Assembly (NCBI GenBank): GCA_029204225.1 | Contig: CM055106.1 | Location: 10,092,274 to 10,156,273 of the forward strand | Length of the DNA stretch: 64,000 nucleotides | Origin: Diphasiastrum complanatum | Taxonomy: Eukaryota > Streptophyta > Lycopodiopsida > Lycopodiales > Lycopodiaceae | Direction of reading: 5' to 3' | Shown: in pieces, positions 1 to 11,182 of the stretch | Position numbering within the stretch: position 1 is the first letter of the stretch | Layout: each line of letters starts with the position of its first letter | Made by a program: the position numbers and the translations under genes | Notes under the pieces: generated by a model | Seen by the model: the letters and a program-made list of their open reading frames with translations, nothing else | Databases searched by the model: none | What the model was told of the DNA's origin: nothing

Positions 1-1293
1 TTTGATTTATGATGTGACATTGGTGACATTGTTTTCACTAACCTTTGTGCAAATTGAAGGTCAAACATTGATGAGATCTTGTTGGATCTAGATCATATGT
101 TTGAGAGGGAGTATTTCTAGAGGTTCAGGTCTAAAGATATTCATGTCTTTGATATCTTTGATGATCAAGAGAAAGGTAAGCAAGTGGAAGCGACTCACTT
201 TGCTTTACTCACATGTTTTGAAGAATCTTCTTGTGTAGATGATGCTATGCAAGTGGATATTGGTTCTCATGGTTTTCATACTAAAAAAGCAAGTAATGGA
301 TCTGGAAAACAAAGTTTGTTCAATGAATTTTATGGTCAAGTTGATGATCAAGAGGTTGGTCTCAAAGGGCTTCAACAACACAAAAGGAAAGGTGGCAATT
401 TGGAGCTAGTCAAGAGCATCAAAGGAGAGGTATTTGGCAAAGATGTTATGGATCTGTTTTTGCAGCTTATTGAAGACTCAAGTAAGGTCAAAGGAGCAGA
501 AAGGAAGTGTTGTTCAAGTTTATTTACTTGTTCTATCTCATGTTTGAGCTATGTCATGTGGATGTGTGCAAATTGTCAAGATATGGACAAACTAGCTACA
601 TTGTCTTGCAATATCTTATTGTTGAAGTTGAACTAACATTCTTGGCTGGTTTTGTTGATGGAAATGAAGCTATTGGAGGCTCATTATATCACTCATCCAT
701 GATCAAGCTCTCAAGTTCTGAGTTACTTGATGCCAATGTTTGGAGATTGTCATTTTTTGGTGAATTCATAGTCATTTTCTTGTGTCAAGTAGACCTTGAA
801 GATGGACTAGTGCAACCTACTTGCTTTATGGAGTCATGTGGTGCTGGATTTGCATCATTGATGTATTCACCTACTCATGGATTTCCAAAGTTTGATGGTT
901 TCTTGTGGCAAGATGGAGATGAAGGCTCATTCATGGAGTTTTATGGTGGAGACATATCAAGAAAGGACAAAGTTGGAGGAGACAAACAAGCAAATGGTCA
1001 TCACTCACATTTATGGTTTGGTTGCTGTAAATTTCCAGAGAGTTCAAAGTTTGAAACATGGAGGAATCATTTCATTTACATTCTATTTGGTTCTTCATGT
1101 TCTAGTTATATCTTGATGTGTAAAATTGATGTAAGAAATAGTGAAGCATCCAATTTGGACACTATTCTCTATATCAATTATGAAAGATACTTTAGAACCT
1201 TAGAAAGGAGATCTATACTTAGTATGGATATCATTCTAAATTTGGATCAAAGTTCTATTGTCAAAACTATGCCAAAACTAGTTGAAGAGGGAG
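1..1293 (+). mobile_element. Family A copia element, 3' internal region (post-pol segment, degenerate)
   Basis: This is the part of a retrotransposon lying directly upstream of a 3' LTR; the left side is cut by the window edge. Two overlapping open frames (184-636 and 507-1298) have no motif I recognise: no RT, RNase H, integrase or zinc knuckle. The second ends in the peptide KLVEEGV, whose codons form the purine-rich polypurine tract (GAAGAGGGAG), and its stop codon is supplied by the first bases of the LTR. Related DNA recurs at 38889-39040 (minus) and 40977-41095 (plus), and a related last stretch at about 27900-27960. It is assigned to family A because the adjoining LTR matches the one at 49349-49998. 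Whether the peptide was ever a product is unknown. Confidence 0.6.
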
Positions 1294-1947
1294 TGTGAGA
1301 GATTTCAACTAGTTTAGTCTAGTTTAGTCATATTTTGGTAAATTGTCAATAAGAGGCCAAAACTCATTTTAGACTTAGAGATAAACTTTTTTAAGTTATA
1401 TTAGTTCAAAATACATTCAATAAATACTTTTTGAAAGTGTGGAAAAGTTGGTAGTCGATTTTGAGAGAGATTCAAATTTAAACTTTGGGTACATTGAATC
1501 TAGACCCAAAAATAGTAGGGTTTACATTTTGGAGGAAAAGCCAAGTGGCCAAATAGGGTTTGGAAACTCTATAAAAGGATTTAACTCGTGGAGAGACACA
1601 TCTTCTCTCTTCTATCTCTCATTTTATCATTATACGTGGTTCTCTTTGGGTTCTACTACTCATTGGTGCACTATCTTGGTGTTATCTTGCAATTCTACAT
1701 GTAGAATGATCATTTATTGCTATTTTCGGTTCCACACATGTGAAATATAGTAGGGTACTGTAATTGTATGGATAGCAAGTATATTTTATGTTTAGGTTCA
1801 TGTTTGATTAGTATCTCTTAGAGTTTGCATCTCATTTTGTATGTAGATGCTATTTTTTCTACATTGGCAAGATTGTTGGTTTGCTCCTTATTGTAACCAA
1901 AGATCAGGGACATGGATTGGAGCTTGAATGATCTGAAATCCTTCACA
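1294..1947 (+). repeat. 3' LTR of family A copia element
   Basis: The segment starts TGTGAGAGAT just after the polypurine tract and ends TCCTTCACA, giving short inverted ends. At 654 bp it is close in length to the 5' LTR at 49349-49998 (650 bp) and clearly similar along its whole length. A minus-strand relative lies at 38268-38888. A 103-aa frame inside it (1439-1750) is also open in the 38-kb copy but not in the 49-kb copy, so it is probably incidental. Confidence 0.85.
1570..1577 (+). promoter_or_regulatory. TATA box of family A LTR
   Basis: TATAAAAG occurs about 275 bp into the LTR. The same motif sits at the matching place in the 49-kb LTR. In an LTR this would mark the U3 promoter, with transcription starting roughly 30 bp downstream (inference). 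Confidence 0.6.
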
Positions 1948-2627
1948 ATTACTTCATAATTTCATGGCCAACCATGGAGTACAAATACTTTTTAAAGAAG
2001 CAACAACTCTATACCAGTCCCAACTTGACCACATATGGACAAATTTCAACAAATTGCATATTGGTCTGATCGCTCTCCAATATACTTCTACTACAAATTG
2101 AAAAGCCACCAAGCAACATTCGTTTCTCATGAATGAAGCATGTATATTTGAAGCCCATGTTGTAACTCTATCTTAATTATATGTTGAAAATTCAACTTTG
2201 TTTCACATTTAATAATACTTATCATCATTTCATCTAATATAAAGCCAATATACCATAATGATAATTAATATTCACTTTCAAAAAAACCAAAAATCCATTT
2301 CGTTAACTAAATTACAAAAAAAACAACATCAAACATAATCAATCATGATTTACGTTTCGTAATACGAATCTTATAAATTTATACCTTTTAATCTATTTTC
2401 AAAACTAACAACAAAGTAATATCCAATATCCCACACTTTTCTAGCCCATATTTTCAACTCTAATTTAATGTTTCAAATGCCTTACCATAATCTTAAATGT
2501 TCACAGTATTTCATATTTCCACACTGCAAAAAAAAAAAAAAAAAAACATAAATCCATTTCGTAAACAAAAAATTACAAATCTTCTCAATTACTTATAACA
2601 TTAAAAACTCCATTACAAACTTCCAAC
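1948..2627. other. AT-rich intergenic stretch, no gene seen
   Basis: The sequence is very AT-rich with poly-A runs (for example near 2527-2547) and near-repeats of a phrase 'AATCCATTTCGT' at about 2293 and 2551. No coding potential was recognised on either strand. Confidence 0.5.
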
Positions 2628-3235
2628 AAACTAATGTCCTAAATTATTCCTCACAACAATATCTACAAATGTCTTATACAAACAATTAAATTTGAACATT
2701 CATACTATTACCACATGGCAACTCCAAAAAATGATTGTGATTCTTAGGACATTTTCAACATCTTCCTCTAAACAACAACTACAAAACTTATAATAAATTG
2801 ACTTTTAAAATAAATAACAAATACTATACATCTCGTCTAACATTCAAATGTCTGTTGAAAACTTACAACAAACTAAAATCCAAATTTAGAAACTACAAAA
2901 TCTACACAAAATAATAAATCACAACAATATAAAAAACACTTTAAACAAATCCTATAATCTTAAAATTCATGCTATGATGACATGGCAAGGCCTTTGTGGT
3001 ACAATACCACATCGTTTTTGTTTTTCTTTCGTTTAGTCCAACAATTTTAGCATTATGGCAAAGCTTTTGTGACACTTGAATAAATACATTTAGAATTTCA
3101 ATCTCTTAGAAAGTGAGTTCTAAGACAATCATTTTTTGGAGTTGCCATGTGGTAATAGTATGAATGTTCAAATTTAATTGTTTGTATAAGACATTTGTAG
3201 ATATTGTTGTGAGGAATAATTTAGGACATTAGTTT
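2628..3235. repeat. Exact 111-bp inverted repeat with 386-bp spacer (foldback/MITE-like)
   Basis: Bases 2628-2738 are the exact reverse complement of 3125-3235; I compared them base by base and found no mismatch. The outer ends read AAACTAATGTCC and GGACATTAGTTT. Shorter, gapped complementarity continues on the inner side. There is no coding capacity in the loop. This is the shape of a foldback element, a long-TIR non-autonomous DNA transposon, or a hairpin RNA locus. No matching target duplication was evident. Confidence 0.8.
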
Positions 3236-3677
3236 TACATTTTATTCTAAGAATGATTAGTTCTAAGACATTTGGACTTGTAAATCTAAAATTGCTAAAT
3301 GTTAGCTAGTTATCGAGTTCACATGAAAAAAATTGAGATAATAAGATTTTTTGATGATTATTATTCCATTGTGTTAGACAACACAATTAATCAAACAAAT
3401 TTGTCCTAAAAAAGACACTTTCTCACCTCTGCTTTCCAATCTAACACCGACTAGATGAAAGGAAAATTGTTGTGGATTTTTGAGGTCAATAAAGGCTATA
3501 GGGTAAGTATTAAGCTTGGTAATTTGCACATATTGTCATATATTTTGAATCTGAAATATATCTACGCCTTTGATAAGCTTGTATTTTATAATAACAAACT
3601 TGATATTAGATCACAATCCCTACCACAAAAGTAGTTAAAATTTTTATTATCGTAGAACTGAGATTGCATATTGAGAT
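3236..3677. other. Intergenic stretch, no gene seen
   Basis: AT-rich DNA between the inverted repeat and the family B LTR. Nothing recognisable on either strand. Confidence 0.4.
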
Positions 3678-4382
3678 TGTTAGCGGATTCCAGATAATCC
3701 CCAGATGCCGAGCCAAGCTGAAGACATAGAGTATCTCTCACCCATGACCGAGGAGGTCTCAGGAGGAGGAGAGCAAAAGAAGATGAGAGCCGAGCATGAA
3801 AGCCAAGAAATTACTAGCTAGGATGACAGTGAATTATCTATGTGAGCCTACATGGTGTATCCCAGAGAAGGAACGACCATGTAGGAGCTAGTAATATTTC
3901 CTAGGCATTGTAATTAAGTGTAGACCCCCTTAAATAATCTAGAGTGAGCCACCTTTTGATGGTGACCTCTAGTGGAAGGGCAATTTCCACATGTAATTTC
4001 TAATTTGGTGGAATTGCCACTTGGGCTCCACATGGGCAGCCCTCTTGCTTATTTAAGGGCCCCCCTCTCTTGTGAGGGAGCTTTGAATGTATTGTCAGGT
4101 TCTCTTGAGTGAATAAAGAAGATCTTCCACAAGTTCTTGATGATTGTAAAGCTCCTTGTTCATGGCAATGTTCTTGAGTGAAATTCCTATGGGCATGTTT
4201 TGATTTTCTTTTGTGGTTGTGGATTAATTAGATTTCTTGCTTACTTTCTTGCTTCTTAGTTGTGGATTAGATTTCATTTCTTGTTTGTGAATTAACGTAG
4301 GAATCAGCATTCAAATAAACTAAATAGACTGGATTTGTGGTGTAGATCTTGCATATTCTCTTACATTCCAATTCTTGATTGT
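3678..4382 (+). repeat. 5' LTR of family B
   Basis: Near-identical to 7571-8265 throughout, including the phrases GAGTGAGCCACCTTTTGATG and CTTATTTAAGGGCCC. The right end is set where the two copies stop matching (after TTGATTGT). The sequence after this end (the leader) again resembles the leader after the 57-kb LTR, which supports the call as a 5' LTR. No clear tRNA primer site was identified. Confidence 0.7.
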
Positions 4383-5149
4383 TCTTGGACATTCCAAGCA
4401 TCAAGAAATGGGTGTTTCTTGATTCTTGGGCTGCTAGAGTGCTGTTAGGAATCTAGTTTTCTTGTTCTTGTTTCTTGCTGAGTAGTTTAATCTTGTCATT
4501 GTTTTGTTCCCTGATTTTAGTAGATAGATTGTAGAATTGCTCCCTGATTCAAAACACTGATATATATTGAGCTAGGACTGGTTGCATGGCTTGTATATGC
4601 ATGTAGCTGAGTAACATGCCCGTTTCTCCCCACTGACAGACTTGGAATACACATTGTTATCTGAGAAACACTTCTGCTTGGAAACTGTTCTAACAAGAAG
4701 ACCAGAATTGTAAAGAACCGTAACCTACAGAAGTAACAAGAAGAAGAAAGAACAAAGAACGGTAAAGAGACTGTGTTCATAGATTCAGGAGAATCTGTGA
4801 ACATTTGACGCCATTCCACTACTACACAAACACTTATCCAAGCCAAATCTTTCCGATCTGTGCTGCCAAATCATAACTCTAAAGTCTCACACACACATCC
4901 ATGCCGAGCTCGCAACTTTGGTCCTGACCGATGTGCAGCTCAATTCTCGACCGAGACTTCACACTCTTTTTCCAGAACGGGCCCAAACTCTGACAACACC
5001 TACAGATTGCAGACAAGGCATGGGACATCCCAATCAGGTCCAAACAGTCCAAGCGTTCATGCTCACGGGCTACTTCACCATTAGGAATCCAACCCAAATG
5101 AGTCATCACCAGTATTCTTCCGCTGGTACATAAGCAGAAAAGCCCACAA

Positions 5150-7415
5150 CCAGACCCACAAGCAGCCACGTCCTTGGAAGCTCAAGAGGCCGATACCTCC
5201 AAGGCCCAATTGCCATACACAAGGCAACAAAGAATACAAAGAAAGCTTTAGGCTAGGAGGACATCACCAGCTAGATCAGCATCAGACGGCTCAGTTTCTG
5301 ATGATGGAAGCTCCACTTTAGTATCCCAACAACACTCATCACCATCACACATCATTTACAGGGGTGATGGAGCAACTACGTCTACAGCAACACCAGAGAC
5401 GACCACATCACAAGTCGTGGTTCAACCAGACAAGGTCACCACCCCACCCACATTAATTACCACACCAACACCACCAACATCACCACATGCAATATTTTTG
5501 GGGGGGGGAGGAGTGGAGAGTTCCAGTCCCCAGGACACGGAAGCGGCCAAGCAGCCACAAGGTCAACAACCACAGGCCCAACAAGTCCACACCTTGGAAA
5601 CTCCGCAATATTTTGATGTTGCGAACCTGATGAAAATAAGTGACGATGAACCAGAGAAGGTAGATCAGTTAGGAAGAAGTTTGACCCCCCCCCCCCCAAT
5701 AACCACCACCACCACCACAACAACCACCATTACTACTAACATCATTCCTCCACTCCCTCCACCTCCATCTTTAGTTCTGACACAACGCCTATTTTTTGGA
5801 TTAGCTTCACCAACCCACACCCATGATCAGTACCCAACCCTCACTAACCCTGATAAGCTCTCCGAAGCAGCTAAGCGCTCAATGATCGGCCTATCCGAAG
5901 CAAGCTACCATATGCATTGGTTGGTAAGCCAATATCAAATGCTAGAGAACATGGTCCAGTACCAGGACCAAGAAATCGTGCAACAATAGAGGCTGGCCAA
6001 AGAGAAGAAAAAAGAGACAGAGGAAATCAGATCCGTGATGGCTGGGCAAAAGACCACTCTGGAAGAGGTCCAGCAGCAACTGAAGCACTAGATGGTCCAG
6101 ATCGACCAAGTACGAGATGGATCGTCAGGTGCATGACAGTTGATGCCCCTCTAGTTAAGCCTGAGGACATACAATTCCAGGCCCCACAGGCCTCAGCCAT
6201 TCAAATGGAAAAGTACGTACAACTGATCCAAGAGCGGGAAGCCGAGGAAAAGAAGTTCGAGAATATTGTGGCCAAGCAAGAAAAGATCATCCTGGAGTCC
6301 TAGAAACAGCTAGAGGACACAACAAAGGCCCTGCAGCAACTCTTGGACAAGGTGAACCAGTTATGGGACACGGTGTGCAAGGCCCAAGCAGGCGCTCATT
6401 CAAAGAACCCATGGGACGATGATGGGAATGACGGAGCCGGAAATAAGGATGGGCAAACCCAACCATCAGATGGTAGTTCAGGATCGGGTGGCCAAAGAGC
6501 CAAGGTTGCTTCCAAGACTTTTCTCCCTCCCCCTCCCACTTTTAACCCCTCCTCTTATTCCGCTTTTAATTTTTCCGAAACATTCATTTCAACTTACCTT
6601 GTTTTTTCATCTTCCCTCTCTCCACCACCTCCTAGCAAAATAATGGGCCCATCAAAAGGTCCAGCTGACACGTACAAGGCCTGACGGGACGAGTTCCTTA
6701 CCCTCCCAACATGAGGAGAGGCAAAGACGAGATAGATCAAAGCCAATATTCCACCAGGGCCAAGATCATTGCGGCATTACAACCGCAACTGGAATGGCGT
6801 AATAAGATCCTAAAAAATAGCAGGCAACTCCAAGCGTACCTGAAGGCACCGGCATGGAAGCGTATTGATCCATTCTACATGCCGCTCAAATGCAAAAATC
6901 CATGGCCGGTAGAAAAAGCCACGGGTCGAGTTGCTGAACTGGCCAGTGATTCCTGGAATTTCAGAGAGAATCTCCCCGGATGACCTGAGGCTGTAATTAC
7001 TTGATTTCGGGCACAAATACAAGACAAGTGTCGATCTATGCATGCAAGAAAGTGCCGAATACTGCCGATCTATGGCCTTTTTGATGCAGCAAGATTGTTT
7101 CTGGGATCATGTTTATATCCAATCAAGATCAATCCCAACGTAGCCCTCCATTCAGAGGAAGACCATAAGATGATGGCCTGGCTATACTACAGAGCGGCCT
7201 TCATGTCGTCACGATATGTGACCATGGTGGAAGACTGGCAGGAGATGGGCTTTATTGAAAAGATAAGAGAGTACCTGGGGCCACTAAACTTCAGAAGTAA
7301 GCTCCACTTCCAAGTATTTGAAGCTTTGGGACGAAAGATGAGCGAGCGAAAACAAATGGCAAGACGGCGAGACAAGCAGGACTCGCAAGAGGTTCTTAAG
7401 AGGGTTGGAATGTAG
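5150..7415 (+). pseudogene. Family B gag-like protein gene, broken
   Basis: The reading frame can be followed in pieces: about 5150-5989 (with a stop near 5252), 5917-6303, 6343-6684, 6711-6983 and 7038-7415, broken by stops and frameshifts. The protein begins with a long Pro/Thr/Gln-rich, probably disordered part that includes homopolymer C and G runs in the DNA. A charged, likely coiled-coil segment follows (about 6200-6400), then a C-terminal domain with ALQPQLEW (6774-6797), a block around SMAFLMQQD in a shifted frame (about 7060-7090), and YYRAA (7185-7199). The same three blocks in the same order occur in the minus-strand gene at 58338-60490. No zinc knuckle or catalytic motif is visible. 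A structural (gag-like) role is inferred only from its place between LTRs. Confidence 0.55.
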
Positions 7416-7570
7416 CGGCCATTGAGAGACCTTCATTTTGAGAAACAGTTTTGCGGATAATAAGCACCTGGTTTTATGGAAGCGAACGAAGATCCACGCT
7501 TTTCCAAGTGTCGAGCGGAACAACATCACCTGTGTTGTAGTGGGTCCTGCAACAGATTAGGGGTGGATAA

Positions 7571-8265
7571 TGTTAGCGGATTCCAGAAAATCCCAGATGC
7601 AGAACTAAGCTGAAGACATCTCACCCATGACCGAGGAGGTCTTAGAAAGAGGAGAGCAAAAGAAGCTGAGAGCCGAGCATGAGAGCTGAGAAATTACTAG
7701 CTAGAATGATAGTGAATTAACTATGTGAGCCTACATGGTGTATCCTAGAGAAGGAACGACCATGTAGGAGCTAGTAATATTTCCTAGGCATTGTAAATAA
7801 GTGTAGACCCCCTTAAATAATATAGAGTGAGCCACCTTTTGATGGTGACCTCTAGTGGAAGGGCAATTTCCACATGTAATTTCTAAGTTGGTGGAATTGC
7901 CACTTGGGCTCCACATGGGCATCCTTTTTGCTTATTTAAGGGCCCCCCTCTCTTGTGAGGGAGATTTGAATGTATTGTCAAATTCTTTTGAGTGAATAAA
8001 GAAGATCTTCCACGAGTTCTTGATGATTGTAAAGCTCCTTGTTCATGACAATGTTCTTGAGTGAAATTCCTATGAGCATGTTTTGATTTCCTTTTGTGTT
8101 TGTGGATTAATTAGATTTCTTGCTTACTTTCTTGCTTCTTAGTTGTGGATTAGATTTCATTTCTTGTTTGTGGATTAATGTAGGAATCAGCATTCAAGTA
8201 AACTAAATAGGCTGGATTTGTGGTGTAGATCTTGCCTATTCTCTTACATTCCAGTTCTTGATTGT
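7571..8265 (+). repeat. 3' LTR of family B
   Basis: Second copy of the family B LTR (see 3678-4382), starting TGTTAGCGGATTCC directly after a purine tract. It stops matching the 5' copy after TTGATTGT, where an unrelated minisatellite begins. Confidence 0.7.
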
Positions 8266-8480
8266 GGTAAGGATTCACAATAATCACGATCAATATTCAG
8301 AATATTTTATTCATGATTAGTATTCACAAGTATCACAAATAGTACCCACAATAATCACGATCAGTATGCATGAATATTCACGATCAAAATTCACAATAGT
8401 CCCAATTAGTATTCACAAGTATTCACAAAATTCATGATCAATATTCACAATAATCATGATCAATATTCAAGATATTTGCT
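8266..8480. repeat. AT-rich minisatellite built on ATTCACAATAATCACGATCA
   Basis: The phrase ATTCACAA alternates with AATCACGATCAATATTC-like units about 8-10 times with sequence drift. It directly abuts the right end of the family B LTR. No gene. Confidence 0.6.
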
Positions 8481-9546
8481 TCTCAGTATTCACAATTTTA
8501 GATAATTGTCGCCAACCATCAATCATGTAGCCTTTAGGGTGCACATATGAAAAGTTCATCAATTTTTCATTCGATACATGGAAGCTGTTTTGTATGCATC
8601 CTACAAAAGAAGACACTATTAATAACAATACAAATATATCGTAAAAGAAATCTCCAAAATATATTGTCACTTGTCATATTTCTTCATTTAAGCATGCAAG
8701 AGTACAATAAGAAAAAGAAAAAACTAAAGGACATTGTAAAATCAAGCATGCATCAACTTTCAAGTCTCCTACTCACATATGTGATTATTATAATTTGCAT
8801 ATTCACAATCAAAAATTTGTTTTTGTTTTCTTCTATGCAAGTAGGATTGGACATGTTACGTATAACTGCAATCTTGCTGATAAAGTAGTGAATCTTGTTT
8901 CGAACATGGATAACAACTGATGCTCAACTATGACACTTGTCTTCCTCACGTAACTAACTCGTGTGGTTGTGGTTTGTGGGATGGTGGCAGTTGGGTGTCC
9001 TAAAACTTGCTTTGCTTTATGGTACTCCGTACTGTAAGACTTTATACAACTTCATTTTTACCTATTATGGTATAAATTGAAGGGTTCAAAGGGTTAGGTC
9101 TTGACTTGTCAAGAGGGACTATGTGAAATCTTTTTACTCTCTCTCTCTCACATACACACACTGAATTCAAACTTTGTCGCTAATTGTAACTATGCAAGAT
9201 TATTGTGATCACAATATCCAACCAATGTGGTTACTATTATAAACTAGTTTGTAACTGTTCTCTAGTTTGTAATCCTTTCGGGGTAGTAATTTAACTTGAA
9301 AAAGTTGATTCGGAGTAGCATTGTACTCTATGGGCAGCACAAGTCAACCAATCATATGCATAAGAGCTGCCCGACGACAATTTAAAAAATTCAAAAATTT
9401 CAAACCATTTGCTAGTCCCAATGAGCTACGTTACGTAGATTTCATTTTTGGGTCTTTTGATTGGTCCAAGTGGAAGCTAAAATTAGAGAAAGACAATAAA
9501 AGTATCTTTTGAGAAGGCCCTTTTGTACTCAGGGCCTGTAATGAGT
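8481..9546. other. Intergenic stretch, no gene recognised
   Basis: Open frames here (8547-8888 plus, 9321-9512 plus) show no recognisable motif and biased AT-rich composition. A short CT run followed by CA repeats lies at about 9139-9163. Confidence 0.4.
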
Positions 9547-9712
9547 GGACCACTTTGAGGCTAGTGTTTACTCTAGCAGCTAAGTTTGGTTGGAAGTTCA
9601 TCAGACGGACGTAAAATCTACATTTCTTAATGGCACTATAAATGAAGAAATATATATGGTGCAACCTAATGGCTTTGTGATCTAGGGAGAGGAGACCAAG
9701 GTATACAGATAG
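9547..9712 (+). pseudogene. Ty1/copia reverse transcriptase fragment
   Basis: Translation gives TLRLVFTLAAKFGWKF and then, after a frameshift near 9597, HQTDVKSTFLNGTINEEIYM followed by VQPNGFV, a stop, and GEETKVYR. This is the conserved copia RT block that contains the first catalytic aspartate (motif 'QMDVKSAFLNG'). Both sides are cut; the next expected motif (LYGLKQAPR) is not found. A dead fragment. Confidence 0.8.
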
Positions 9713-11182
9713 TCTTCTGAACTAAAGTAGTAGTTGAACAGAGAGATATAACTAACTACTTGCTTTATGTTTTTAAATATAGTAATTTCACTTCGACAGT
9801 TTTAGTGGTGATTTGCTTGTTACTCTCTTAAGTTGGACTTGGTTTCTATGCTCATGTTGTTTGATAGAATAATTGCACACAAATAAGATCCTGTCAACGT
9901 GAGATAGAAAAAGAAGATGGTGACTTAGGAGTAGAAGGTATGAATGGAGAACCAAGTGTATCTACATTTTATTATCTCCAAAATCAAAAAATCAACATCT
10001 AATCTTCTTGTTTTTCTTAAAACAAAAAAGAATATCTTTCTTGTGGGCCTTAAACTTGGAGTTGTAGGTTCGATCCTTACTCTCTTCAGCCTCTCATGCT
10101 TTCTACCCTTCGTTGGAGATACTAGCTTTTTCAGAAGAATTTATCATATTGGCTTCTGAGTTGAAATACAACATAAATTCTTTGGGCATTATAGTACCCT
10201 GCTTTGCATGTATAGCTACAACACAATTCTCAAAAAAAAAATGGAAATACTCAAATGCTATGTTGAGAGCCTCCATTGTAGTGAGAGTCCTACTAAACGA
10301 CAATGAGAGAGAACGCATGATTTCTCATACTTGCCTCTAGGAAAAAGCCATTTGAACAAGATGGTTGTAGGTTTTTTGCAACCTCTTGATATATTTCAGC
10401 CAAACTAGATCCCTTTGACCTAAATTTCTTCGAGCAAGTCTTCTAGGTGGTGGTGGGACATTGGGAGGGACTAGAAAGCTACCTAGTGCTTGTGAATGTA
10501 AAATAACACCTTTGACATATAACCTAGTTGTTTTCTTAGTACAGATCATAGCCAATAAATGACCAACGTCTATTGGCTATGCACGACAGTCTAACAAGTA
10601 TAGAAGTAGTCTGGCATGTAGAATAAAAATTAGAAATAAAAAAGCTAATATCGATTAGATTGAATGCCACTTGAACATCAGAAAAATAATATTCTATGCA
10701 GTAAATAAATATTAGTTCACAAATAATTACTCTCAAAAATCACAAAGAACTAAAAACGAGAATGACATAAATGAGAGTTTTATACTAGATAGTTAAGTGG
10801 CAAACATTACAACATTTGGAACATTTTTTACTCTAATATCGAGGTTTCTCTGAAAAAAACTAATATGTTATCAACGTTATCTTCCATGGTATAACCCTTG
10901 CTAATAGACTCTTGAAATTTGCAACCAGGCTCAAAGAATGTCAGAGAATTTTTACCCCTGCTAACAAAGAGCAAATTTCGAGGTTTTTTTCGAAGCCTAT
11001 GTAGCCTTCGAAAAAATCAATGAGTCCCAAGGAGTTTCAGAGGTCTTGACCCTTAATGACATAGAGTAGCTTCTGACTCACTGACAACCGGTTTTTTCTC
11101 CTCATGTGAATGAGTGCCCATGTGCTCCAATTATGCTCACACACAAAGGTAGTACAGTCCGAGGAGTATTCCTAGGGTGATA
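9713..11182. other. Intergenic stretch, no gene recognised
   Basis: Several short frames on both strands (for example 10103-10318 minus, 10337-10555 minus) have no motif I recognise. Around 10900-11080 the sequence repeats phrases such as TTCGAGG/TTCGAAG, but no clear unit emerges. Confidence 0.4.

Larger units (their letters stand above)
3678..8265 (+). mobile_element. Family B LTR retrotransposon, apparently non-autonomous
   Basis: Two direct repeats of about 0.7 kb (3678-4382 and 7571-8265), both starting TGTTAGCGGATTCC, enclose a 3.2-kb interior. A purine-rich tract (ATTAGGGGTGGATAA) stands directly before the second repeat, as a polypurine tract should. The interior holds one broken gag-like gene (about 5150-7415) and no protease, integrase or reverse transcriptase that I can find. 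The flanks (GAGAT on the left, GGTAA on the right) do not match as a target duplication, so one end may be altered or the LTR end misplaced. A third LTR of the family is at about 57181-57847. Confidence 0.7.

Noticed and set aside
1439-1750. 103-aa ORF inside the family A LTR, also open at 38438-38743
   Set aside because: The third LTR (49349-49998) breaks the frame early, and it overlaps the TATA/transcription-start region, so conservation of LTR DNA explains it.
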